Source of the DNA: Sulfurospirillum sp. UBA2217
GTDB taxonomy: Bacteria; Campylobacterota; Campylobacteria; Campylobacterales; Sulfurospirillaceae
Assembly: GCA_002328495.1 (NCBI GenBank)
Contig: DCUJ01000008.1
Coordinates: forward strand, 228,691 to 292,690
Direction: 5' to 3'
DNA length: 64,000 nt
A program made the translations under genes and the position numbers. Below the pieces are notes generated by a model. It had not been told where the DNA came from, did not search any database, and saw nothing but the letters and a program-made list of their open reading frames with translations. Shown here piece after piece: positions 36,213-44,718 of this stretch. Numbering within the stretch: the stretch's first letter is position 1; every line of letters starts with the position of its first letter.

Positions 36213-37460
36213 ATGCCCAAAGAGACGCTTTTTTTACTCTTTTTAATCGTACTTTTTATCACCATACTTGTCCTTGTCTTTTGGCTTATAAAGGGTTATG
36301 GTGAAACAACAACACTTAAAATTCGAAATGCAACGTTAGAAGCCGAACTTAAAGCCCAAAAAGAGGGCAATCAAAAACTCAAAGATGACTTAGATGAGCA
36401 AGGGTTAAAACTCGAACTCAAACTAAACGCTATCATGGAACACAACCTAGAAAGCAAACTCAAAAAACTTGATGAAACTTCCATAAAATCCCTTGATACA
36501 CTTTTAAAACCCTTCAAAGAAAACTTAGATAGCTTCAAAAAAAGTGTCGAAAACTCTCAAGAATCCAGCATCAAAAAATTTGCCGAGCTTTCAAAAGAGA
36601 TAGACCTCGTAGCAAGAACAGGGCTTAATATCTCCAAAGAAGCAGAAAATCTTACCAAAGCCCTCAAAGGCAAAAAACAAAGCCAAGGCAGTTGGGGTGA
36701 GATGATACTAGAGAGTGTTTTGGAGTATTCTGGACTTATCAAAGGTGTTCACTACGAAACGCAAGAGAGTTATAAAGATGAAGAGGGTCGTACCAAACGC
36801 CCCGATGTGGTCATCAAACTCCCCCAAGAACGCACTATCATCATTGATTCTAAAGTATCATTAAATAGCTACGATGAATTTATCAAAGCTGAGAGTGACG
36901 AGGAAAAACTCATCGCCTCCAAAAGCATGGCAAGTGCTTTTTTAGAGCATATCAACACGCTTGACTCCAAAGACTATGCCCACTACAAACACGGCACACT
37001 TCAATATGTCTTTATGTTTGTGCCCATCGAAGGTGCTTTTTCGGTTGCTATTCAACAAGAACCTAAGCTCTACGAATACGCATTGAAAAAACATATTGCG
37101 ATGGTAACACCTTCTACATTGACGATTTCATTACGTACGATTTATTTGTATTGGCAAAGTGAAAATTCCAATACCCTAGCCACAAAACTCTTTGAAGATG
37201 CGGGTAAACTGTACGACAAAATGGTTGGATTTGCTGAGAGTTTCAAAAAAGTGGGTATGCAACTTCAAACCCTAAACGGCACCTATGACAATGCCCAAAA
37301 ACAACTCACAGAAGGCTCAGGCAATCTTTTAGGACGAGTGGAAAACTTAAAAAAATTGGGTGCAAAGGCGACCAAAAATCTTAAAGATGCCAAGTTGGAG
37401 TATCAAGATTTTAGTACCGATGTTGAAGAAGTACCCCTGCTAGACGAAAAAGATGAATAA
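36213..37460 (+). CDS. rmuC: DNA recombination protein RmuC
   Basis: 415 residues. An N-terminal membrane helix (about 5-26) is followed by a long coiled coil (about 32-150) and the RmuC nuclease-like core: GSWGEMILESVLEYSGL, RPDVVIKLPQERTIIIDSKVSLNSYDEF (with a PD-DSK-type motif) and FVPIEGAFSVA. RmuC limits DNA inversions at short inverted repeats. It overlaps the diguanylate cyclase gene by 8 bases. Confidence 0.92.
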   Translation: MPKETLFLLFLIVLFITILVLVFWLIKGYGETTTLKIRNATLEAELKAQKEGNQKLKDDLDEQGLKLELKLNAIMEHNLESKLKKLDETSIKSLDTLLKPFKENLDSFKKSVENSQESSIKKFAELSKEIDLVARTGLNISKEAENLTKALKGKKQSQGSWGEMILESVLEYSGLIKGVHYETQESYKDEEGRTKRPDVVIKLPQERTIIIDSKVSLNSYDEFIKAESDEEKLIASKSMASAFLEHINTLDSKDYAHYKHGTLQYVFMFVPIEGAFSVAIQQEPKLYEYALKKHIAMVTPSTLTISLRTIYLYWQSENSNTLATKLFEDAGKLYDKMVGFAESFKKVGMQLQTLNGTYDNAQKQLTEGSGNLLGRVENLKKLGAKATKNLKDAKLEYQDFSTDVEEVPLLDEKDE

Positions 37461-38541
37461 TCATATGGCACCCCATCGGCTTATTCATTTTGATACCTTT
37501 GAAGTCTATTTTTGGAAACGGATTTCTAAAAATTTTTTCTATTTTAGTTGTATAGGGCTTGTTTTATCGATTGTTTATATCCCTTTTGATTATGAACTGC
37601 ATCGTTTTAATGAAGATTTTTATTATATTTTAGCAGGACGTGCAACAGCTGTCTTTTTTGCGATAATGGTTGTTTTAGCATCCTATCATCCTTGGTTTGA
37701 ACATCGCAATATCGTAGCCATTACGACATTTGGAACGATGGGCTTTAGTGCGGTGACACTGACCTATCTTCTTTTTGGAAATCCTGTGCATTTTGTGGTC
37801 TATTCGTGGTTTTTCTACCTGGTTGCGACGATGATGATGACACCGCTCATTACCAATAAAATCTTTTTCATTATGGAAGGCTACCAAGTCTCTTTTATCG
37901 CTTTGGTGATAGCCTATACCCATCAAAAGCCTGAAGAGATGGTGATTTTTCTCTCTCTTGCCATTCCTTTGGTGGGTTATGTGTATGCGGTTATTTTATT
38001 GAACCGAAAAAACGGTAAAGAAGCGTACCAAAACGCCCTGAAAAACCATATGCTCATGTCCCTTGATGGACTCTCAAACCTTCTTAATCGCCGTACATGG
38101 TATGAAACATCGCAAAGAAAATGGGAAGGTGATAAGGGTGTTTCGTTTATGATGCTCGACATCGACCATTTTAAAAAAGTGAACGATACGTATGGGCACG
38201 AGTGCGGTGACTTGGTTATCCAAAGTGTATCACAAACACTGCTTGAACAAACACGAGACTACGACATCATCGGACGGCTTGGCGGTGAAGAATTTGGCAT
38301 TTTACTACCCCAAACACATCTTAAAGAAGCCCAAGAAGTGGCTGAGCGCATACGCCAAAAAGTCGAAACAACGCGCATCTCCTACAACGGACAAGAAATC
38401 CGCGTCACCATAAGCCTTGGACTCATCCGCAACCACGACGCGATTGAAGACTTTAACACGCTTGTTGTTTTGGGTGATAAATGCCTCTACAAAGCGAAGC
38501 AAACAGGGCGAAATAGGGTGGTGAGTCATGAAGAAACCTAA
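37453..38541 (+). CDS. Membrane diguanylate cyclase (GGDEF)
   Basis: 362 residues. About six hydrophobic segments in the first 190 residues form a membrane sensor with no named domain that I can recognise. The GGDEF domain (about 200-360) has the active form GGEEF at 277-281 and an inhibitory site R268-D-Y-D271 five residues upstream, so product inhibition is expected. It makes c-di-GMP from GTP. It lies at the boundary to the restriction locus. Confidence 0.92.
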   Translation: MNNHMAPHRLIHFDTFEVYFWKRISKNFFYFSCIGLVLSIVYIPFDYELHRFNEDFYYILAGRATAVFFAIMVVLASYHPWFEHRNIVAITTFGTMGFSAVTLTYLLFGNPVHFVVYSWFFYLVATMMMTPLITNKIFFIMEGYQVSFIALVIAYTHQKPEEMVIFLSLAIPLVGYVYAVILLNRKNGKEAYQNALKNHMLMSLDGLSNLLNRRTWYETSQRKWEGDKGVSFMMLDIDHFKKVNDTYGHECGDLVIQSVSQTLLEQTRDYDIIGRLGGEEFGILLPQTHLKEAQEVAERIRQKVETTRISYNGQEIRVTISLGLIRNHDAIEDFNTLVVLGDKCLYKAKQTGRNRVVSHEET

Positions 38542-38554
38542 GGCATAAAGCTTG

Positions 38555-38566
38555 TTTTGCTATACT
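38555..38566 (+). promoter_or_regulatory. Extended -10 promoter for hsdR
   Basis: TTTTGCTATACT with -10 TATACT at 38561-38566, 31 bases before the hsdR ATG. It differs by one base from the bioA and RTX promoters. A TTACATGTAA (38566-38575) begins at its last base. GGAG at about 38589-38592 is the ribosome-binding site. Confidence 0.5.
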
Positions 38567-38597
38567 TACATGTAAATGTAAACACGTTGGAGAAATC

Positions 38598-40901
38598 ATG
38601 GCATTTAGCGAATCCGATACCCGTGTCAAACTCATAGACCCTGTTTTAAAAAGCAGTGGTTGGGAAGAACGCCACATCGTTAGAGAGTATTATTTCACCG
38701 ATGGGCGAAAGCTCATAGGCGGTAAACGGGGCGAGCGCTATTTTGTAGACTACTTACTTAGCTTTAAAAATACAAACCTTGCCATCGTCGAAGCCAAAGC
38801 GGAGAATATTGACCCACTAGAAGGCTTACAACAAGTCATCAACTACGCTTCAAAACTCAAAATCGACATGGTTTACGCCACTAATGGACACAAAATTTAC
38901 GCGCATGATATGCGTGAGGGAAAAGGCGAGTGGGTTGGATCTTTTGCGCCACCCCAAACACTTTTCGATAAAAAATTTGGACACCTTACCCCAACGCAAA
39001 ACACCACCATCACCCAGCATTTTTACCTTGATGGCACGAAAAAGCCTCGTTATTATCAACAAATCGCCGTGCAAAAAACCATCGAGGCGATTGCAAGCGG
39101 TAAGCCTAGAGTGCTTTTGACTTTAGCCACAGGTACAGGAAAAACTTACATCGCTTTTCAGATCGTGTACCGTCTTTTTGAGAGCCGTTGGAGTAAAAAC
39201 GGTGCTCAAAAACGCCCTCGTGTACTTTTCTTAGCCGATAGAAACATCCTCATAAACCAAGCCTACAACGAGTTCAATCCGCTTGAAAAAGAGTGCATCA
39301 GGCTTGATGGTAAGGCTATCAGGGAGCGAAACGGCAAAGTTCCGACCAATGCCAACATCTTCTTTGCCATCTACCAAGCTATCAGTGAACGAAAGAGTGA
39401 TGAAGCCGACACTGAAAATGACTTTAGCGGTTACTTTAGGGAGTATGACAAAGACTTTTTTGACCTTGTCATCATCGACGAGTGCCACAGAGGTAGTGCC
39501 AATGAGCAGAGCAGTTGGAGAGACATCCTCAACTACTTTTCCAGTGCGGTTCACGTTGGACTCACCGCCACGCCCAAACGAGACGACAACGGCGATACTT
39601 ACGCTTACTTTGGCGAGCCTGTGTATGAGTATTCGCTCAAGGACGGCATCAATGACGGCTTTTTAACACCATACAAAGTCAAGCGCATACAGACCAACAT
39701 CGACGAGTACACCTTCAACCCCGATGACATCATCGAAGGTGAGTTGGAAAACGGCATCGCCAAGCTTGAGCAGTTTGAAAAAGAGGTGGTCATACCCAAA
39801 CGCACCGAGCTTTTAGCCAAAACGATTTTAAGCCAAATAAGCAAGATGGACAAAACCATCGTCTTTTGTGTGAACCAACAACACGCTTTAGATATGAAAA
39901 TCGCCATCGACCAACATAAAACCATCAAAGCCAACGATTATTGCGTGCGTGTCACTTCAAATGAGGGCAAAATAGGCGTGAGCTTTTTAGAAGCCTTTCA
40001 AGACAACGACAAAGACCTCCCCGTCATTCTCACCAGTTCCAAGATGCTCACGACAGGTGTGGATGCTAAAAATGTCCGCAATGTCGTCCTTACCGCTCCC
40101 ATTCGCTCCATGACCGAGTTTAAACAAATCATTGGGCGAGGAACACGAACCTTTGAGGGCAAAGACTTTTTTACGATCATCGACTTTGTAGGTGCAACCA
40201 ATCTCTTTTATGATGAGCGTTGGGATGGTATAGCAGAACCTGTGCAAGTTCCTACATGTAAAGATGAAGAAGAGTCTAAAAACGAGCCAAAAGAGCCAAA
40301 AACTAAAGAAGAAAAAGAGAAAAGAGAAAAAATCACCATCGAGATAAAAAGCAAAAAGCTTAAAGTCATCAACATCGAGACAAGCTATGTGGGAAGTGAC
40401 GGCAAACCGCTCAAAACCAGCGAATACCTCACCCTTTTGGTAGGCATCTTAGGCGAATTTTACGACGATGAAGCAAAGCTTCGGGAAGTCTGGGCAACCC
40501 CAAAAAGCAGGCGTGCGCTTTTAGAGAGGCTTCGAGCCATGAACATCGACGATGAACAGCTAGAAGACCTCAAAACCATCTTTGACGCCCCTCAAAGCGA
40601 CATCTACGATGTACTAGCGCACCTCAGTTTTAACCTAGAACTAAAAACCAGAAGCGAGCGAGTGTTGGCAGTGGAGCATGGAAGCTTCATCAAACGCCAT
40701 CACAGCGAAAAAGCCAAAACCTTTTTAGAGTTCATACTAGAACGCTACGAAAAAGAGGGTGTCAAAGAGCTAGATGAGGACAAACTAAGTAGCTTGATAG
40801 AACTCAGTCGCATCGACAAAGGCGAGCTTAAAAGTGCATTTGGTGGGGTTTCACATATCAAAGAAGAGTATTTGGCATTGCAAAGGGAGATATATAAGTG
40901 A
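38598..40901 (+). CDS. hsdR: Type I restriction enzyme R subunit (EcoEI-like)
   Basis: 767 residues. The N-terminal nuclease has D51 in VDYLL and E65, K67 in AIVEAKAE (D-ExK type). The DEAD-like motor has Walker A ATGTGKT at 177-183 and D284-E-C-H287. Helicase motif VI (QIIGRGTRTF) follows, and the C-terminal part matches the EcoEI_R_C type. It translocates DNA and cleaves unmodified targets. At 767 residues it is shorter than EcoKI-type R subunits of over 1000, but normal for the EcoEI family. A run rich in Lys and Glu (about 555-580) forms a linker. Confidence 0.93.
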   Translation: MAFSESDTRVKLIDPVLKSSGWEERHIVREYYFTDGRKLIGGKRGERYFVDYLLSFKNTNLAIVEAKAENIDPLEGLQQVINYASKLKIDMVYATNGHKIYAHDMREGKGEWVGSFAPPQTLFDKKFGHLTPTQNTTITQHFYLDGTKKPRYYQQIAVQKTIEAIASGKPRVLLTLATGTGKTYIAFQIVYRLFESRWSKNGAQKRPRVLFLADRNILINQAYNEFNPLEKECIRLDGKAIRERNGKVPTNANIFFAIYQAISERKSDEADTENDFSGYFREYDKDFFDLVIIDECHRGSANEQSSWRDILNYFSSAVHVGLTATPKRDDNGDTYAYFGEPVYEYSLKDGINDGFLTPYKVKRIQTNIDEYTFNPDDIIEGELENGIAKLEQFEKEVVIPKRTELLAKTILSQISKMDKTIVFCVNQQHALDMKIAIDQHKTIKANDYCVRVTSNEGKIGVSFLEAFQDNDKDLPVILTSSKMLTTGVDAKNVRNVVLTAPIRSMTEFKQIIGRGTRTFEGKDFFTIIDFVGATNLFYDERWDGIAEPVQVPTCKDEEESKNEPKEPKTKEEKEKREKITIEIKSKKLKVINIETSYVGSDGKPLKTSEYLTLLVGILGEFYDDEAKLREVWATPKSRRALLERLRAMNIDDEQLEDLKTIFDAPQSDIYDVLAHLSFNLELKTRSERVLAVEHGSFIKRHHSEKAKTFLEFILERYEKEGVKELDEDKLSSLIELSRIDKGELKSAFGGVSHIKEEYLALQREIYK

Positions 40902-41032
40902 GTGAAATTCGGTACCCTCAGCTTTACCTCAAGGATAAAGGCTTACGAGGGAATTCTGAAAGCATAATAAGATAAAAAGTGTAAAGATTGGATTAGAAAT
41001 TGTTAATTTATTAAATTTAGAAAAGGTAAAAG

Positions 41033-41809
41033 ATGAGGAAATCAAAAATATTTATAGGTTCTTCTAGTGAAAGTTTAAATGTAGCAGAAGCAGTTAATGT
41101 CAATCTTGACCATGAAATGGAAGTTACTCTTTGGAGAAATGGATTTGACCTTTCTCAAAATACTTTAGATTCATTGTTGAAAAAGGCGAATGAGTCAGAT
41201 TTTGCCTTATTTATTTTCTCACCTGATGATATTGCGCTTATTAGACAACAAGAAAAACAAATTGTTCGTGATAATGTTTTGTTTGAACTTGGTTTATTTA
41301 TTGGAGCTATTGGAAAAGATAGATGTTTTATTTTAAAACCGCGAAATGAAGATTTACATTTTCCGAGTGACTTGGCAGGATTAACATATGCTGATTATGA
41401 AGCCAATAGACTTGATGGTGATTTGGTTTCAGCTGTTAATGTAGGTTGTGTCTTGATAAAAAAACAAGTAGCAAAATTTGGCATTAGGGAGTATGCGTCA
41501 CTAGAATCTTTAACTGAATCAAAGCCAATGATAATTGATTCAAAACTTAATGATTTAGACAAACAAGTTTTAATGTTTTTACTTGAATCTTATACTTCAT
41601 CTGTTGAAGGGTATAGTGCTTATTTTGTAAAAAGGAATCTTAACAATCAAACAAATTATGTTGATTTGTCCTTAATAAAATTAGTGAGGCTAAATTATAT
41701 AGATAAAAGTATAGAACTAGAACAAAATGGAGAACCGTATATTGCGTTTAAAATTACAGAACTAGGAATAGATAGCGTTATAAATATCAATGAAGAGATA
41801 ACATTTTAG
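41033..41809 (+). CDS. TIR-like (CapNBP/Cap12-type) nucleotide-binding effector inside the RM locus
   Basis: 258 residues. The N-terminal domain (about 1-150) opens KIFIGSSSESL and contains NVLFELGLFIGAIGKDRCFIL, the signature of the TIR-like nucleotide-binding domain (PF10137 type); Glu85 in FELG is the likely catalytic residue for NAD+ breakdown, by family analogy. The C-terminal part (about 170-258) looks like a small winged-helix-like domain (LDKQVLMFLLESY.., LIKLVRLNYIDKSIEL). It sits between hsdR and hsdS with a 2-base gap to hsdS, so it is part of the locus. It is more A+T-rich than hsdR and hsdM, suggesting separate acquisition. Confidence 0.75.
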   Translation: MRKSKIFIGSSSESLNVAEAVNVNLDHEMEVTLWRNGFDLSQNTLDSLLKKANESDFALFIFSPDDIALIRQQEKQIVRDNVLFELGLFIGAIGKDRCFILKPRNEDLHFPSDLAGLTYADYEANRLDGDLVSAVNVGCVLIKKQVAKFGIREYASLESLTESKPMIIDSKLNDLDKQVLMFLLESYTSSVEGYSAYFVKRNLNNQTNYVDLSLIKLVRLNYIDKSIELEQNGEPYIAFKITELGIDSVININEEITF

Positions 41810-41811
41810 TA

Positions 41812-43020
41812 ATGAGTGAAAATTTATATACTTTGCCACAAAGTTGGGCTTGGAAAAAATTTGGAGATATTTTACATGTAGAGAGAGGTGGTTCACCTCG
41901 ACCAATAGATGATTATATTACAACAGCCTCTGATGGTATTAATTGGATAAAAATTGGAGATACTAAAAATTCAACAAAATATATTTACGAAACAGCTGAA
42001 AAAATAAAACCTGAGGGGTTGAAAAAATCACGATTAGTTGTAGAGGGTGATTTTATTTTGTCAAATTCAATGAGTTTTGGTAAGCCGTATATTATGAAGA
42101 CAACAGGATGTATTCACGACGGTTGGTTACTGCTAAGACCAAAAAACGATAATCTTGATAAAGAATTTTTATACTATGTTTTAGGTTCAGCTTTTGTTTA
42201 TGAGCAATTTAAAAACAAAGCATCTGGGACAACGGTTAAAAATCTTAACTCAAGCCTTGTAAAAGATGTAGATATTCCTCTTCCTCCGATTCAGGAGCAG
42301 AGGCGGATTGTGGGGAAGTTGGATGGGCTTTTTGCTAAGATAGATAAGTCTATCGCTTTGCTTGATGAGAGCATCGCTTCTGCATCTGCTTTGATGCCTT
42401 CGGCTTTAAATGAAGTTTTTGAGGAGTTGGGGGAGAAATGGGAAAAGAAAAAATTGGATTCATTTGTAAAAACAACAAGTGGTGGAACTCCATTAAGAAG
42501 CACCAAATTGTTTTGGAATGGAAATATTCCATGGCTAAAATCAGGTGAACTTAATGATGGTTTAATTACACAGGTTGAAGAATTTATAACCGAGGATGGT
42601 TTAAATCACTCGTCTGCAAAAATATTTAAAAAGGGAACATTGTTAATGGCAATGTATGGAGCAACTGCTGGAAAGCTTGGCTTTTTAGATTTTGATAGTT
42701 CCACAAATCAGGCAATTTGTGCAATTTTGAACGATGAAGATGTAAGTAATTCAAAATTTATTTATTATTTTTTATTGAAAGATAGAAATAAAATAATTAA
42801 AGATTCGTTTGGTGGAGCACAGCCAAATATTAGTCAAAACTATATAAGAGCAATGGAAATTCCCCTCCCACCCCTCGACATCCAAACCCAAACCGTTGCC
42901 TATTTGGATGCGTTACATGTAAAAGCAGATGCCCTAAAAAAGGCACAACAAACCAAAAAAGAAGAACTCTTAGCCCTCAAAGCTTCACTGCTTGAGTCGG
43001 CGTTTAAGGGTGAGTTATAA
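41812..43020 (+). CDS. hsdS: Type I restriction specificity subunit S
   Basis: 402 residues with two target recognition domains (about 5-155 and 205-350), each followed by a conserved helical spacer (about 158-200, IPLPPIQEQRRIVGKLDGLF; and 352-400, IPLPPLDIQTQTVAYLDALHV). The recognition domains define the two halves of the DNA target. The spacers are richer in G+C than the recognition domains, the mosaic pattern expected when recognition domains are exchanged by recombination at conserved spacers. It precedes hsdM, the reverse of the common M-S order. TTACATGTAA at 42913; near copy at about 41874. Confidence 0.92.
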   Translation: MSENLYTLPQSWAWKKFGDILHVERGGSPRPIDDYITTASDGINWIKIGDTKNSTKYIYETAEKIKPEGLKKSRLVVEGDFILSNSMSFGKPYIMKTTGCIHDGWLLLRPKNDNLDKEFLYYVLGSAFVYEQFKNKASGTTVKNLNSSLVKDVDIPLPPIQEQRRIVGKLDGLFAKIDKSIALLDESIASASALMPSALNEVFEELGEKWEKKKLDSFVKTTSGGTPLRSTKLFWNGNIPWLKSGELNDGLITQVEEFITEDGLNHSSAKIFKKGTLLMAMYGATAGKLGFLDFDSSTNQAICAILNDEDVSNSKFIYYFLLKDRNKIIKDSFGGAQPNISQNYIRAMEIPLPPLDIQTQTVAYLDALHVKADALKKAQQTKKEELLALKASLLESAFKGEL

Positions 43021-43151
43021 CATGTAAAAAAACAGCAAAATCTTTACATGTAAAGAAAACGTGTAAAAAAAATGGCAAAATCTTTACACGAGTATCGACC
43101 TATGTTAAAAAAAACGAAAAATTTTAACATAGCTTTGTATCTATGTTAAAA
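43021..43151. repeat. Cluster of three related hairpins between hsdS and hsdM
   Basis: Hairpin 1: CATGTAAA (43021-43028) with TTTACATG (43043-43050). Hairpin 2: CGTGTAAA (43060-43067) with TTTACACG (43083-43090). These share the interior GCAAAATC and differ by a paired change (A-T to G-C type) in both arms. Hairpin 3: an 11-bp stem CTATGTTAAAA (43100-43110) with TTTTAACATAG (43122-43132). A further CTATGTTAAAA at 43141-43151 could pair with the same right arm instead. No gene is present in the 155-base gap. RNA or DNA structure with a control role for hsdM is inferred. Confidence 0.7.
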
Positions 43152-43175
43152 AAATAGAAGCATTAAAGGCAAACC

Positions 43176-44633
43176 ATGGAACAAAAGATAAACCGCATCA
43201 CCGACATACTCCGCAGAGACGATGGCATCAGCGGTGCGATGATGTACACCGAGCAGATAAGCTGGGTGTTATTTTTAAAATTTTTAAATGACTACGAAAT
43301 AGAAAAGGCAGAGTCCGCCGAACTTGATGGGCTTACTTACACGAACATACTTGATGAGGCGTACCGATGGGATGTGTGGGCGTGTCCTAAAAAAGAGGGC
43401 AAGCTAGACACGCTGGGTGTGCTCAGTGGTGATGACCTTTTGAAGTTTGTCAATGAGTCGTTATTTCCTTATTTGCAAGGGTTTAAGAGCATCACCGAAG
43501 ATGCAAAGTCGGTGAAGTACAAGATAGGCGCTATTTTTGAGTTTATCACCAACCGCATTGCCAATGGGCATACTTTGCGTGAGGTGCTAGACCTTGTTGA
43601 TGCGATGGACTTTCATAGCTCAAACGACTTGTTTCAACTCTCTTTGGTGTATGAAAAACTACTTCAAGACATGGGAAGCGATGGTGGGAACAGCGGTGAG
43701 TTTTACACACCACGACCTCTCATCAAAGCGATGGTGGAAGTCATAGACCCCAAAGTTGAGCAGAGTGTGTATGACCCAGCGTGTGGAACATGTGGGTTTC
43801 TCATCGAGGCGTACCATCACATGAGGGCGCAAGAGATGAGCGTGGCAGAACTCAAACTTCTCAACGAAGAGAGTTTTTTTGGCAATGAAAAAACACCTCT
43901 AAGCTATGTTATGGGTGTGATGAATATGATCCTTCATGGCGTAGAAAGCCCCAACATCGCAAAGACCAACACGCTCACCCGTGACATTCGAGGCTTTGAA
44001 GAGAAAGACCGCTACGACATCATCTTAGCCAATCCTCCTTTTGGTGGGAAAGAAAAAGAGCAAATCCAGCAAAACTTTCCTATACAGAGCAATGCCACAG
44101 AGCTTCTATTTTTGCAACACATGATGAAAAGTTTGAAGTTGGGTGGCAAATGTGCGGTCGTCGTGCCTGAGGGTGTGCTTTTCCAAACAGGACAAGCGTT
44201 TGCAAGTGTCAAAAAAGAGCTTTTGGAGCGGTTTAACGTCACGTGCATTTTAAGCTTGCCAGCGGGTGTTTTTTTGCCGTACAGTGGGGTGAAAACCAAT
44301 GTCATCTTTTTTGAGCGAACGGGAAGTACTGGCGAGATTTACTACTACGAGTTAATCCCAGCCACGAAGCTTACGAAAAACAAGCCCATCACGAGTGCGC
44401 ATTTTGAGGAGTTCTTGGCGTGTGTCAAAGAGCGAGTCATTACGCCAAACAGTTGGCTTTTACATGTAAATGATGTAAAAGACTATGACATCTCCGCAAA
44501 AAACCCAACGAAAAAAGAGGAAATCGCCCACAAAAGCCCACTGGAACTCATCGAAATCATCAAAGAAAATAACGCCGAAGTAGCGACGTTGTGCGAGGAG
44601 ATAGAGGCTATTTTGATAGCCAATGAGCGGTAG
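43176..44633 (+). CDS. hsdM: Type I modification methyltransferase M subunit
   Basis: 485 residues. An HsdM N-terminal helical domain (about 5-130) is followed by an N6-adenine methyltransferase. SAM motif I reads DPACGTCGFL at 200-209, with Cys where Gly is more common; the fold still looks intact. The catalytic motif IV is NPPF at 286-289. It methylates adenine in the target defined by HsdS and protects self DNA. It lies after hsdS and a hairpin cluster. TTACATGTAA at 44460 encodes LHV. Confidence 0.93.
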   Translation: MEQKINRITDILRRDDGISGAMMYTEQISWVLFLKFLNDYEIEKAESAELDGLTYTNILDEAYRWDVWACPKKEGKLDTLGVLSGDDLLKFVNESLFPYLQGFKSITEDAKSVKYKIGAIFEFITNRIANGHTLREVLDLVDAMDFHSSNDLFQLSLVYEKLLQDMGSDGGNSGEFYTPRPLIKAMVEVIDPKVEQSVYDPACGTCGFLIEAYHHMRAQEMSVAELKLLNEESFFGNEKTPLSYVMGVMNMILHGVESPNIAKTNTLTRDIRGFEEKDRYDIILANPPFGGKEKEQIQQNFPIQSNATELLFLQHMMKSLKLGGKCAVVVPEGVLFQTGQAFASVKKELLERFNVTCILSLPAGVFLPYSGVKTNVIFFERTGSTGEIYYYELIPATKLTKNKPITSAHFEEFLACVKERVITPNSWLLHVNDVKDYDISAKNPTKKEEIAHKSPLELIEIIKENNAEVATLCEEIEAILIANER

Positions 44634-44642
44634 AAATAAATA

Positions 44643-44665
44643 TTTCATTTTGCAATAAAATGAAA
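44643..44665 (+). other. A+T-rich hairpin downstream of hsdM
   Basis: TTTCATTTT pairs with AAAATGAAA around a 5-base loop. It lies 9 bases after the hsdM stop and could be a weak terminator, although no T-run follows. Confidence 0.3.
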
Positions 44666-44684
44666 AGCGTGTTTGTTAAGTCGT

Positions 44685-44690
44685 TATAAT
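44685..44690 (+). promoter_or_regulatory. Predicted -10 element for the RhuM-Fic gene
   Basis: TATAAT, 28 bases before the preferred ATG at 44719. It indicates transcription separate from the restriction operon. Confidence 0.45.
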
Positions 44691-44718
44691 GGTGTCAGAA
44701 AACTAAAGGATGACAAAC

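Noticed and set aside
41033..41809. TIR-like gene considered as part of a CBASS system
   Set aside because: No CD-NTase, Cap2/Cap3 or other CBASS gene is visible in the window.
43021..43151. Repeat cluster considered as a CRISPR array
   Set aside because: The units are hairpins of unequal form with no equal-length spacers, and no cas gene is near.
43773..43803. Cys in place of Gly in HsdM motif I, taken as a loss of function
   Set aside because: Motif I of type I methyltransferases varies at this position (for example DGAVGSAGFL), and NPPF is intact.
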